Below are positions 9,479 to 19,457 of a DNA stretch of 64,000 nucleotides, piece after piece. The DNA comes from Methylobacterium terricola. Lineage in GTDB: Bacteria; Pseudomonadota; Alphaproteobacteria; Rhizobiales; Beijerinckiaceae. The position numbers were made by a program, and so were the translations under genes. Position 1 is the stretch's first letter; the number at the start of each line of letters is the position of its first letter. Under the pieces are notes generated by a model. The model had not been told where the DNA came from, made no database searches, and was given only the letters and a program-made list of their open reading frames with translations. Location: positions 248,001 to 312,000 of the forward strand of contig NZ_VDDA01000002.1 in NCBI RefSeq assembly GCF_006151805.1, in the 5' to 3' direction.

Positions 9479-10554
9479 GCGGCGCTCTCCGCGGCGGGGG
9501 GGCCGGCGGTGGATGTCCCGGCGGGCTCCTGCGGCTCGGGCTCCGCCTCGCCCTCGTCGCCGTAGCCCAGCATGTGCAAGGGCTTGGCCTTGATCCCTTG
9601 CGTGCCGCACCAGTGGACCAGGGCGTCCTCCTGGCCGTGGGTGACCCAGACCTCGGCTGCGCCGGTGTCCCGGATGGTGCGGCAGAGGTCGTCCCAGTCC
9701 GAATGGTCGGAGACGATCAGCGGCAGCTCGACCCCCTTCTGGCGGGCCCGGGCCCGCACCTGCATCCAGCCCGAGGCGAAGCTGGTGACTGGGTCGGGGA
9801 ACTTGCGCGACCACAGATCCTGGATCGCCGAAGGCGGGCAGATGACGATTCGGCCGCCGAGCTTCGGCCGCTCCGCCGCCACGACCTTGATCGTCTCGCC
9901 GAGCGGAATGCCCTCGCGGCGATAGAGGTCGGTCAGCTTCTCCATCGCGCCGTGCAGGTAGATCGGATCGGAAAACCCCTCTTCCCGCAGCAGCGCCATC
10001 ACCCGTTGCGCCTTGCCGAGGGCGTAGGCGCCGACGATGTGGGTGCGCTCGGGGAACAGCCGCACCGAGTCGAGCAGCTTGCGCACCTCGTCCCGCGCGA
10101 CCGGGTGGCGGAAGACCGGCAGGCCGAAGGTCGCCTCGGTGATGAACACGTCGCAGGGCACGACCTCGAAGCCGAGGCAGGTCGGGTCGCGGGCGCGCTT
10201 GTAGTCGCCGGAATTGACGATCCGGCAGCCGCCCTGCTCGATCGCAACCTGCGCCGAGCCGAGGACGTGGCCGGCCGGGTGGAACCGCACCGTGACGCCG
10301 CCCATCCGGATCGCCTCGCCGAGCCGCGCCTCCTGGCGGGTCCGGCAGAACTCCTCGCCGTAGCGCACCGCCATGATGCGCAGGGTCTCCGGCGTCGCCA
10401 GCACCGCGCCGTGCCCGGCCCGGGCATGGTCGGCATGGCCGTGGGTGATGAGCGCGCGCGGCACCGGGCGGACCGGATCGATGTGAAAGTCGCCCGGCGG
10501 GCAGTACAGCCCCTCGCGGGTCAGGGTGAGCAGATCGGTCGGGCGCGGCGCCAT
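9475..10554 (-). CDS. ligase-associated DNA exonuclease (MBL fold)
   Basis: A 359-residue metallo-beta-lactamase-fold nuclease of the beta-CASP-like group found beside ATP ligases. The metal-binding HGHADH motif is at about residue 38, HPAGHVLGSAQ supplies another metal ligand, and SGDYKR and VSDHSDW carry later ligands. The last 30 residues are a Pro/Glu/Ala tail. In many bacteria this nuclease and ligase sit with a DEXH helicase and a phosphoesterase; neither is here. It is the first gene of the three-gene operon. Confidence 0.9.
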   Translation of the reverse strand: MAPRPTDLLTLTREGLYCPPGDFHIDPVRPVPRALITHGHADHARAGHGAVLATPETLRIMAVRYGEEFCRTRQEARLGEAIRMGGVTVRFHPAGHVLGSAQVAIEQGGCRIVNSGDYKRARDPTCLGFEVVPCDVFITEATFGLPVFRHPVARDEVRKLLDSVRLFPERTHIVGAYALGKAQRVMALLREEGFSDPIYLHGAMEKLTDLYRREGIPLGETIKVVAAERPKLGGRIVICPPSAIQDLWSRKFPDPVTSFASGWMQVRARARQKGVELPLIVSDHSDWDDLCRTIRDTGAAEVWVTHGQEDALVHWCGTQGIKAKPLHMLGYGDEGEAEPEPQEPAGTSTAGPPAAESAA

Positions 10555-10649
10555 TGATCCTCGTCGGAGGATTGCAGCCTCTCGACGGAGGCGGGCCTGC
10601 GTATATAGGCGGTCCTTTCCGTCCGTCCCCTCCCCCGGAACCGCCCGCG

Positions 10650-11561
10650 ATGCCCGTCCGCTCCTCCGGCGACCTTCTCGCCGACCGCCGCTACGCCTGG
10701 GCCGAGGCGGCTCTGGCCGAGGGCGATGCGGGCGCCGCCGCCGACCTCGCCGCCCAGGTGCTGGAGCTCGCTCCCGGCTACGGGCCGGCCTGGCTGCTCC
10801 TCGGCCGCGCCCGCGCCGCCGATTCAGGCACGCGCGGACAGGCGGCCGAGGCCTTCCGGGCGGCGCTCGCCCTCGACCCGGACGATGCCCTCGGCGCCGG
10901 CCTGCACCTCGCGGAACTCGGCGAGGCGCCCGCGGCGGCGATCTCGCCGGCCTATGTGCGGGCCCTGTTCGACGGCTATGCCGGCCGCTTCGAGCGCCAC
11001 CTGGTGGAGGGGTTGGGCTATTGCGGCCCGGCGCTGATCCGCGACGCCCTGGTGCGCGTGGCGGGCGCGGAGGCCCGGTTCGGCCCCGCCCTCGATCTCG
11101 GCTGCGGCACCGGCCTGATGGCCCGGGCGCTCGACGGCCTCGTCGGCCCTCTCGTCGGCATCGACCTCTCCCCCGGCATGCTGGCCGAGGCGCGCCGCAC
11201 CGGCCTCTACGCCCGGCTGCACGAGGGCGACCTGCGGACCGCGCTGACCGGCGAGCCGCCGGACAGCGCCGGTCTCGCGGTGGCGGCCGACGTGTTCATC
11301 TACCTGCGCGAGATTGGCCCGGTGCTGCGGGAGGTGGCCCGGGTGCTGGCGCCCGGCGGCCTGTTCGCCTTCACGGTGCAGGGCCATCCGGGCGAGCGCG
11401 GCGTCGTGCTGGGGGCGGATGGGCGCTACGCCCACGGCATCGCGAGCGTGCGGGCGGACGCGGCGGCGGCGGGATTCGCGGTCGCGCTGCTGGAGCCGGC
11501 GGAGATCCGGCGGCAGAACGGCGTCGGCGTGCCGGGGTGGCTGGTGGTGCTGGCGCGGTGA
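10650..11561 (+). CDS. TPR-containing SAM-dependent methyltransferase
   Basis: A 303-residue protein with TPR-like helices at about 10-80 (ALAEGDAGAAADLAAQVLELAPGYGPAW) and a class I methyltransferase domain from about 110. The SAM-binding loop is ALDLGCGTGLMARAL; VGIDLSPGML and ARVLAPGGLFAFT follow in the usual order. The substrate is unknown. It is divergent from the exonuclease operon, 95 bp away, and may share its promoter region. Confidence 0.85.
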   Translation: MPVRSSGDLLADRRYAWAEAALAEGDAGAAADLAAQVLELAPGYGPAWLLLGRARAADSGTRGQAAEAFRAALALDPDDALGAGLHLAELGEAPAAAISPAYVRALFDGYAGRFERHLVEGLGYCGPALIRDALVRVAGAEARFGPALDLGCGTGLMARALDGLVGPLVGIDLSPGMLAEARRTGLYARLHEGDLRTALTGEPPDSAGLAVAADVFIYLREIGPVLREVARVLAPGGLFAFTVQGHPGERGVVLGADGRYAHGIASVRADAAAAGFAVALLEPAEIRRQNGVGVPGWLVVLAR

Positions 11562-11605
11562 GCGGCCGGCGACCGCCTCGACGGTTCGTCCGATCCCCTC
11601 CGCGT

Positions 11606-11643
11606 CGTTCCGGGCTCCGCGGCGCGACCTCGGAACGACGATG
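11606..11643. repeat. intergenic inverted repeat
   Basis: Arms CGTCGTTCCG (11606-11615) and CGGAACGACG (11634-11643) are perfect complements around an 18-base loop. The element lies between the convergent methyltransferase gene and a small reverse-strand gene. It may act as a bidirectional terminator or be a REP-like element. Confidence 0.55.
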
Positions 11644-11685
11644 GAGGATGTCAGCTCCGACGGCGAGCGGGCTGGTCCGCCCCCG

Positions 11686-11931
11686 TCAATGCCGCCGCCC
11701 CTCCCCCGAGGCCTCCGACATCAGCCGGCCGAGGCCGCGCTGGTCGAGGCGGGCCGGCGCCGCCGTGGTCTTGCGGGGCGCGAGGGCGCCGGTGGTGGGG
11801 GGATCCATCGCCGCCGCCAGGGCCGGGCTCGGCGCCCGGTCCTTCTCGCGCAGGGCGATCCAGTTCGCGGCCGTGGTCAGGGCGGCGATGGCGATGATGA
11901 CTTTGATTCCACCGGTGAGGAGGCGCCACAT
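11686..11931 (-). CDS. small membrane protein of unknown function
   Basis: An 81-residue product starting MWRLLTGGIKVIIAIAALTT, a single hydrophobic segment at the N-terminus, followed by a polar, Pro/Arg-rich tail. The ribosome site is weak, so the call rests on codon use and the clean membrane segment. No family was recognised. Confidence 0.5.
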   Translation of the reverse strand: MWRLLTGGIKVIIAIAALTTAANWIALREKDRAPSPALAAAMDPPTTGALAPRKTTAAPARLDQRGLGRLMSEASGEGRRH

Positions 11932-12458
11932 GACTGGTCGGGACCCGCGAGCTCGGTTCAGGGCCGTCGATCCGACCCGCGCCGCCAGTCTTGGGCCACA
12001 ATGCTTAACGGGCGGCCCCCGAAGCTTAAGCCCATCCCGTCCCACAACGGGAGGCGACGGGTTATGTCGAGCAGCCTAAGTCTGGTCGCCTGCGAAGTTC
12101 TGGTGGGCCATGCGCCAGGATCGCGGTTCCTGTTCCCCGAACCCGTGACGCTCCTGCGACTGCTCGGCCCACTGAGCCTCACAGGAATGGGTTGCAGAGA
12201 ACTGGTCCGCCCCACCCCGTCGTCGCCGACCTCTTTGCCGCACAGCCCGGATGGGTTCCGGAAGCCTCCGGACGCGCCGGCATCGAGGACGGTCCGTGTA
12301 AGCCAGACCGGGGCGGCGGGGCAACCGGAATGCGGCGCCGCCGCTTGCGTCTAAACGCGCCGGGCCCGCGAGCTTGACCGGAGCATGAAAAAACCCGGCG
12401 GGCGCGGGGCCCGCCGGGTCGAATCACGTCGCGTCCGCCCTCGCGGACCAGCCTCGAC
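11932..12458. other. 527-base region without a recognised gene
   Basis: Open frames exist on both strands but none has a ribosome site or recognisable protein character. The only clear element is the aspC terminator at 12388-12419. An ATG at 12064 opens a 96-codon frame of doubtful coding quality. Confidence 0.5.
12388..12419 (-). terminator. intrinsic terminator of the aminotransferase gene
   Basis: An 11-base perfect stem, ACCCGGCGGGC (12393-12403) with GCCCGCCGGGT (12409-12419), has a 5-base loop. Six A residues at 12388-12393 become a T run on the reverse strand. It stands 40 bases after the aminotransferase stop. Confidence 0.9.
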
Positions 12459-15057
<2,599 letters not shown>

Positions 15058-15091
15058 CGCTCGCCCGGCTCGGCGCGAACTTTCGCGACGA

Positions 15092-15107
15092 TCACCCGAT
15101 CGGGTGA
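15092..15107. promoter_or_regulatory. palindromic operator candidate before the acyltransferase gene
   Basis: The 16-base sequence TCACCCGATCGGGTGA is a perfect palindrome about 84 bases before the acyltransferase start and 35 bases after the LuxR-type gene. Its symmetry and place suit a dimeric HTH regulator such as the protein encoded just upstream. Confidence 0.5.
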
Positions 15108-15142
15108 AAGGCGATGACGTCGCAGCCTTAGCGTCATTCGGG

Positions 15143-15159
15143 CGGATGCGGCGCATCCG
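15143..15159. promoter_or_regulatory. second inverted repeat in the acyltransferase promoter region
   Basis: CGGATGCG at 15143-15150 and CGCATCCG at 15152-15159 form a perfect dyad around one central G. It ends 31 bases before the start codon. It could be a repressor site, or a hairpin in the leader. Confidence 0.42.
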
Positions 15160-15190
15160 ACCCATGATCGACGGGGAGGCGAGACCGACC

Positions 15191-15832
15191 ATGATATGCA
15201 GCACCGGCAGGCTCGCCGATCCGGCGGGTGGCAGCCCGGCCCCTCTGCGCCAAGCCCTGCACGAATGCGCCGAATACCCGCATGTCCGCGTCGTGCGCGA
15301 CTTCGCGGTGCTTCGCCGAATAGGGCATCTGCGCCATGAGCAATACGTCCAGGGGCAGGGCAAGCCGTACCGGTCCGACATCCTGGAGCGGGACTGCCTC
15401 GTGGAGATCGCCGACTTCTCGGCGGTGAACATCTACGCCGCCGATGCGTCGGGCCTGACCGCGGCGATGCGCATCGGCCTGCTGGAGGACCGGCACCAGC
15501 CGCAAGGTACGAGCCTGCGCGAGGCCGCCGCCGCGGCCGGCATCGACCCGGCTCTCACCCTGGTCTGCTCGCGGCTGGTTCGCCCGGCGACGCAGCGCGG
15601 ACGCCACGTCGCCGATCTCGTCCGCTTCGTCCGCCTGCGCACCGTGACGGGCGGGTACCGCTACTGCGTCATGCAGACCGCGGAACGGCTGGTGCCGTTC
15701 TTCCGACGCTTCGAGTTTCAGGAGACCGGTTGCTGGTCCGATGATGGCCCCGGTGGTCGCCTTCAGGTCATGATTCTCGACACGCGGATGCAACCTGTTC
15801 TGGGACGGACAATCCATCATGACGCCGCTTGA
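15191..15832 (+). CDS. LuxI/FeeM-like acyltransferase (GNAT-fold autoinducer-synthase superfamily)
   Basis: A 213-residue protein that resembles autoinducer and N-acyl-amino-acid synthases but is strongly diverged. Visible parallels are the N-terminal RHEQY (Arg48, Tyr52; compare RxxxF of LuxI), ERDCLVEIADFSAVNIY, Arg94 in TAAMRI, the strand LVCSRLVRP (SR in the place of the catalytic ExxR region) and RGRHVADLV, a GNAT-like acyl-CoA or ACP loop. The LuxI Trp is not evident. It therefore probably links an acyl chain to an amine, product unknown. ATG 15191 follows GGGGAGG by 11 bases. It overlaps the next gene by 14 bases. Confidence 0.7.
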   Translation: MICSTGRLADPAGGSPAPLRQALHECAEYPHVRVVRDFAVLRRIGHLRHEQYVQGQGKPYRSDILERDCLVEIADFSAVNIYAADASGLTAAMRIGLLEDRHQPQGTSLREAAAAAGIDPALTLVCSRLVRPATQRGRHVADLVRFVRLRTVTGGYRYCVMQTAERLVPFFRRFEFQETGCWSDDGPGGRLQVMILDTRMQPVLGRTIHHDAA

Positions 15833-16571
15833 GCCGACTTCCGGCATGGAACGCCTGACCGCCTGCATCACCGAGGCACAGGACCGGTTCGCCGCGCTGC
15901 TGCGCTCCTACCTGGAGCATCACGGCACGACCGTGGACCAGTATGTCCGCTACCTCTCGTTCCAGTATCATCTGACCCGGGACGTGCAGCGCTACTTCAT
16001 GGCCATTGCGGCGCATCCGGATCTCGCCCGGCGCCGACGCTTGCGGGAGTTCCTCTACCGCTTCGCCAATGAGGAGGAGCTGCATTATCTCGTGGCCGCC
16101 AACGATCTCGACCGGCTCGGGCTGAACCCGCTGCCGATGCCCTTCGACGTCGAGCTCTGGCATGCCTACTTCCGGAGCGTCGTGCAGGAGCGGCCATTCG
16201 TCCGCCTCGGTGCGGCGACCGTCCTGGAGAACATTTCCGACGGCAACGCCAAGTCGTGGGTGAAGCGGGCGTTGCAAGGTCCGTATCTCAGCCGGGAGAA
16301 CACCAAGTTCCTGGTGCTGCACCAGCATGAGGCCTTGCCGCACGGCGACCAGATCATGGACGCCATCGCGCAGGGCGACCTCGAGGAGCGCCACTTCGAC
16401 GATCTCATCGAGGGCGCTCGCAAGGGAACCGTGCTGTATCTCCGCATGGCTGAATGGGCCGTCCGGCCCGGCGGCTTGGCCGCGCTCGCCGACCAGGACA
16501 GTTTGGTCCTCGACGCCGCCGAAGCGGAACGCATCCGGTCTTTCCAGATGAGCGAACTCGACGCCGTGTGA
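15819..16571 (+). CDS. heme-oxygenase-like putative diiron enzyme (HDO/TenA-like fold)
   Basis: A 250-residue, all-helical, soluble protein. The pattern of likely metal ligands suits the heme-oxygenase-like diiron oxidase superfamily: His51 in YHLTRD, NEEELHYLVAAND (Glu85-87, His89), Glu137 in ATVLENISDG, and HQHEALPHGDQ (His168, His170, Glu171, His175). Members oxidise fatty acids and amino-acid-derived compounds; the substrate here is unknown. Overlap with the acyltransferase suggests that the two proteins act in one pathway, perhaps on the acylated product. ATG 15846 is an alternative start. Confidence 0.72.
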   Translation: MTPLEPTSGMERLTACITEAQDRFAALLRSYLEHHGTTVDQYVRYLSFQYHLTRDVQRYFMAIAAHPDLARRRRLREFLYRFANEEELHYLVAANDLDRLGLNPLPMPFDVELWHAYFRSVVQERPFVRLGAATVLENISDGNAKSWVKRALQGPYLSRENTKFLVLHQHEALPHGDQIMDAIAQGDLEERHFDDLIEGARKGTVLYLRMAEWAVRPGGLAALADQDSLVLDAAEAERIRSFQMSELDAV

Positions 16572-16664
16572 GACGTGCGGGCCTCACACACCGGTGGCTC
16601 GCGCGCACCCTCCGGCGAGGTGGCCATCGCTTCGCCGAGAACGAGGCAGCAGGAGGGAGGAGCC

Positions 16665-16741
16665 GGAGCCGCTTCGTGACGAAGAAGCGGCTCCCAAACC
16701 CCGGAGCCTCGTCCCGCTTCCCGTCCGCGGCACGAGGCTCC
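16665..16741. terminator. two tandem hairpins between convergent genes
   Basis: Hairpin one pairs GGAGCCGCTTC (16665-16675) with GAAGCGGCTCC (16684-16694). Hairpin two pairs GGAGCCTCGT (16703-16712) with ACGAGGCTCC (16732-16741). Both stems share the GGAGCC end. Neither has a strong T run, but they lie between the stops of the HDO gene and the convergent DUF1236 gene and probably end transcription from both sides. Confidence 0.55.
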
Positions 16742-16748
16742 GATGGTC

Positions 16749-17606
16749 TCAGCCCGGGATCACGTCGATGATCTCGTAGGTGTCCGGATCGATGATGACG
16801 ATGTCGTCCTGCACCAGCACGTAGCGGAAGCCGCGATAGGCCGGCACCAGGGTGATGATCGCCGGCGGCAGCGTGTGCAGGGTCACCGAACGCGGCACCG
16901 CGGTGCCGACGTTCAGGCTGAAATTGACGTTCGTCACCGGCCGCACGCCGGAGCGCACGATGGTCTGGCGGAACTCGGTGCGCTGGCTGGTATCGAGGCG
17001 GGAGACCGCGCCCCGGGCCTCGCTCCGGCCGCCGCCGCGCTCGGCTCCGCGCTCGCCACGCTCGCCGCGTTCAGCTCCGCGCTCGCCACGCTCGCCACGC
17101 TCGCCGCGCTCGGCTCCGCGCTCGCCCCGATCCCCGCGTTCGGCTCCCCGCTCGCCGCGCTCGGCTCCGCGCTCGCCACGTTCGCCGCGCTCGGCTCCCC
17201 GCTCGCCGCGCTCGCCCTGCGCCGCTCCACGTCCGCCGCCTTGCTCGGCCCCGCGGCCGCCGGCGCCCGGCTGGGCTCCCTCGCCGCCGGCTCGACCGCC
17301 GGGTGCACCCGGCTGCTCGCCCGCACCGCCCGCCGAACCGGCCCCGCCGCCCGGCTGTACCGCTCCGGCGCCGCCGCGCGGACCTGCCGCACCCCCGCCG
17401 CCCGGGCCCGCGCCGCCGGCTCCGCCGCCCGCGCCGGCACCGCCAGCGCCTCCGGCCCCACCACCGGCTGCACTGGCACCCGCAGCCCCACCGCCGCCGG
17501 CTCCACCGCCGGCCCCGCCCTGCGCGAACGCAGTCGCGGCGCCGAGCACCAGCACGGCGGCCGTCATGGTCCCACGGAGCATCTTGCCGCGAATCAGCTT
17601 GCTCAT
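16749..17606 (-). CDS. secreted Gly-rich repeat protein with C-terminal DUF1236 domain
   Basis: A 285-residue exported protein. Residues 1-29 form a signal peptide ending AFAQ. Residues 30-130 are very rich in Gly, Ala and Pro. Residues 131-190 repeat GERGER/GAER units. The last 80 residues (TEFRQTIVRSGVRPVTNVNF to ILDPDTYEIIDVIPG-like end) form a DUF1236 domain, common in Methylobacterium and Bradyrhizobium and of unknown function. A GGGAGAGGG site precedes ATG. The repetitive part may vary between strains. Confidence 0.82.
   Translation of the reverse strand: MSKLIRGKMLRGTMTAAVLVLGAATAFAQGGAGGGAGGGGAAGASAAGGGAGGAGGAGAGGGAGGAGPGGGGAAGPRGGAGAVQPGGGAGSAGGAGEQPGAPGGRAGGEGAQPGAGGRGAEQGGGRGAAQGERGERGAERGERGERGAERGERGAERGDRGERGAERGERGERGERGAERGERGERGAERGGGRSEARGAVSRLDTSQRTEFRQTIVRSGVRPVTNVNFSLNVGTAVPRSVTLHTLPPAIITLVPAYRGFRYVLVQDDIVIIDPDTYEIIDVIPG
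17037..17216 (-). repeat. coding minisatellite of GERGER/GAER units
   Basis: This 180-base stretch of the DUF1236 gene encodes charged units GERGER, GAER and GDR in irregular tandem order (residues 131-190). The units alternate Arg and Glu, so the segment is strongly charged but near neutral overall. Such arrays change length by slippage. Confidence 0.8.
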
Positions 17607-17849
17607 GACCCTCTCCCGACACTGCACCCGCACGGCCGATGGCGCGGGTTGCTGCAGCGCCGGGCCGCAACGGAGAGGTGTGGACAATGGTTCCGGGGCG
17701 CGACGCGCGCAGACGGCAGCGCCGCGCGCTCCGTCCGGCTTCGGCGTCCGTCGCGATGCGGCGTCACCAGCTCTCATATCGGTTCCGCGCGCGAACGACG
17801 GCCCTGCGGGTCGGGCCGCCGCCGTCCGAGGCGCACGCGACGCGCTTCG

Positions 17850-18245
17850 TCGGTGAGGCAGCGCACGATGCCCCGGTCGGCGTCGGGGCCGCCCCCGATC
17901 CCGCTCCCGGCTGCAAGATCCGCCCGTCGACGGCCGAACTCGTCGTCCGCAACAACCCGATGGTCGATGTCGTGTTCGAGAACGATCTCTACGCCCGGCA
18001 GGGATTGCAGGCGATCTTCCAGCGCGCGACCGCCTACGGCTGTATCCGGCACCGACGTCCTGCCCTGTCGCCAGCCCGGCAAGCCGGGTGCGTCGATCGA
18101 GATCGACTGCCCGGTCGATGCCGGGATCATCGAGAGCAACCGGTTCAGCGAGACGCGCGCCCGCGAACTCGGCCTGCGCGACGATCCCGCCAACCCCAAC
18201 ATCTTCGAGGAGGGCGTGCACTGGCTGGCCGCGTCCCCTCTCTCC
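17850..18245 (+). pseudogene. frameshifted remnant of an unknown gene
   Basis: Between 17850 and 18046 one frame reads like protein, with G/C third positions (segment ELVVRNNPMVDVVFENDLYA, then ARQGLQAIFQRATAYGC). From 18048 the coding signal continues in the +1 frame (GTDVLPCRQPGKPG, then IDCPVDAGIIESNRFSETRA and DDPANPNIFEEGVHW). The two parts fit end to end as one secreted-type conserved protein broken by one extra base near 18047. No in-frame stop follows in the second frame, so the C-terminus is also damaged. A sequencing error at 18047 is possible. Confidence 0.5.
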
Positions 18246-18277
18246 TCGAAGGAGATCCCCCTCATCCGCTCGCGACG

Positions 18278-18309
18278 AAAAGGGGCGCCCGGCCGAGAGC
18301 CGGGCGCCC
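18278..18309 (-). terminator. intrinsic terminator of the tartrate dehydrogenase-type gene
   Basis: GGGCGCCCGGC (18283-18293) pairs perfectly with GCCGGGCGCCC (18299-18309) around a 5-base loop. An A run at 18278-18281 becomes the T tract on the reverse strand. It starts 6 bases after the stop of the reverse-strand gene. Confidence 0.85.
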
Positions 18310-18314
18310 TCCCC

Positions 18315-19394
18315 TCAGCCGATCGCTTCCGCGACGGCGAGCCCGCAGGCCGCCGTGTCGGCGTTGCCGCCGAGGTCGCGGGTGCGCAGGGTCCGCTCGG
18401 CCAGCACCCGCTCGATGCCGGCGACGATCTCGGCCGCGGCGTCCCTCTCGCCGAGATGCTCCAGCATCATCGCGCCGGACCAGATCTGGCCGATCGGGTT
18501 GGCGATGCCCTGGCCGGCGATGTCGGGGGCCGAGCCGTGGACCGGCTCGAACAGCGACGGGAAGTCGCGCTCGGGGTTGATGTTGCCCGACGGCGCGATG
18601 CCGATCGTGCCGGTGCAGGCCGGACCGAGATCCGACAGGATGTCGCCGAACAGGTTCGAGGCCACCACCACGTCGAACCAGTCCGGGTGCAGCACGAAGT
18701 GGGCCGTCAGGATGTCGATGTGGTACTTGTCCCAGGCGACGTCGGGATAATGCGGCGCCATCGCCTCGACCCGCTCGTCCCAGTACGGCATGGTGATCGA
18801 GATGCCGTTCGACTTGGTGGCCGAGGTCAGGTGCTTCTTCGGCCGCGACTGGGCGAGGTCGAAGGCGAATTTCAGCACCCGGTCGGTGCCGCGGCGGGTG
18901 AAGACCGATTCCTGGACGGCGAATTCGCGGTCGGTGCCCTGGAACATCCGGCCGCCGACGGACGAATACTCGCCCTCGGTGTTCTCGCGCACGACCCAGA
19001 AGTCGATGTCGCCGGGCTTGCGGCCGGCGAGCGGGCTCGGCACGCCGGGCATCAGCCGCACCGGGCGCAGGTTGACGTACTGGTCGAACTCGCGCCGGAA
19101 CAGGATCAAGGAGTTCCACAGCGAGACGTGGTCCGGGATCTTCTCCGGCCAGCCGACGGCGCCGAAGAAGATCGCGTCGTGCCCGCCGATCTGCGCCTTC
19201 CAGTCCTCCGGCATCATGCGGCCGTGCTTGGCGTAGTAGTCGTAGGACGAGAAGTCGAACCAATCCTGCTGCAGCGTGAAGCCGTGGCGCTTGGCCGCCT
19301 GCTCCAGCACGCGCACGCCCTCCGGCACCGTCTCCTTGCCGATGCCGTCCCCGGGGATCACGGCGATGCGGTAGGTGCGATGGGCTGTCGGCAT
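18315..19394 (-). CDS. tartrate dehydrogenase/decarboxylase-type enzyme (isocitrate/isopropylmalate dehydrogenase family)
   Basis: A 359-residue beta-decarboxylating dehydrogenase. The family marks are IAVIPGDGIGKETVPEG, WVVRENTEGEYSSVGG, the Lys/Asp metal and substrate residues in DILTAHFVLHPDWFDVVVASNLFGDILSDLG, and EPVHGSAPDIAGQG. WFDFSSYDYYAKHGRMMPEDW is typical of the tartrate/D-malate dehydrogenase branch rather than LeuB. It would oxidise tartrate or D-malate with NAD+. AGGAGG stands 8 bases before ATG 19394 but only 2 before ATG 19400, which decides the start. Confidence 0.87.
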   Translation of the reverse strand: MPTAHRTYRIAVIPGDGIGKETVPEGVRVLEQAAKRHGFTLQQDWFDFSSYDYYAKHGRMMPEDWKAQIGGHDAIFFGAVGWPEKIPDHVSLWNSLILFRREFDQYVNLRPVRLMPGVPSPLAGRKPGDIDFWVVRENTEGEYSSVGGRMFQGTDREFAVQESVFTRRGTDRVLKFAFDLAQSRPKKHLTSATKSNGISITMPYWDERVEAMAPHYPDVAWDKYHIDILTAHFVLHPDWFDVVVASNLFGDILSDLGPACTGTIGIAPSGNINPERDFPSLFEPVHGSAPDIAGQGIANPIGQIWSGAMMLEHLGERDAAAEIVAGIERVLAERTLRTRDLGGNADTAACGLAVAEAIG

Positions 19395-19457
19395 GGGCAT
19401 TCCCTCCTGTTATGGCCCCTTCGCGTCGCCCATCCCGCGCGGGCGGTCAATCGCCGT

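Noticed and set aside
12064-12354. A 96-codon frame between the small membrane protein and the aminotransferase genes
   Set aside because: No ribosome site, no recognisable protein text, and mixed third-position use. Left as intergenic.
17037-17216. Possible CRISPR array because of short tandem repeats
   Set aside because: Repeats are in frame, irregular, have no spacers and lie inside a protein gene. No cas gene is present.
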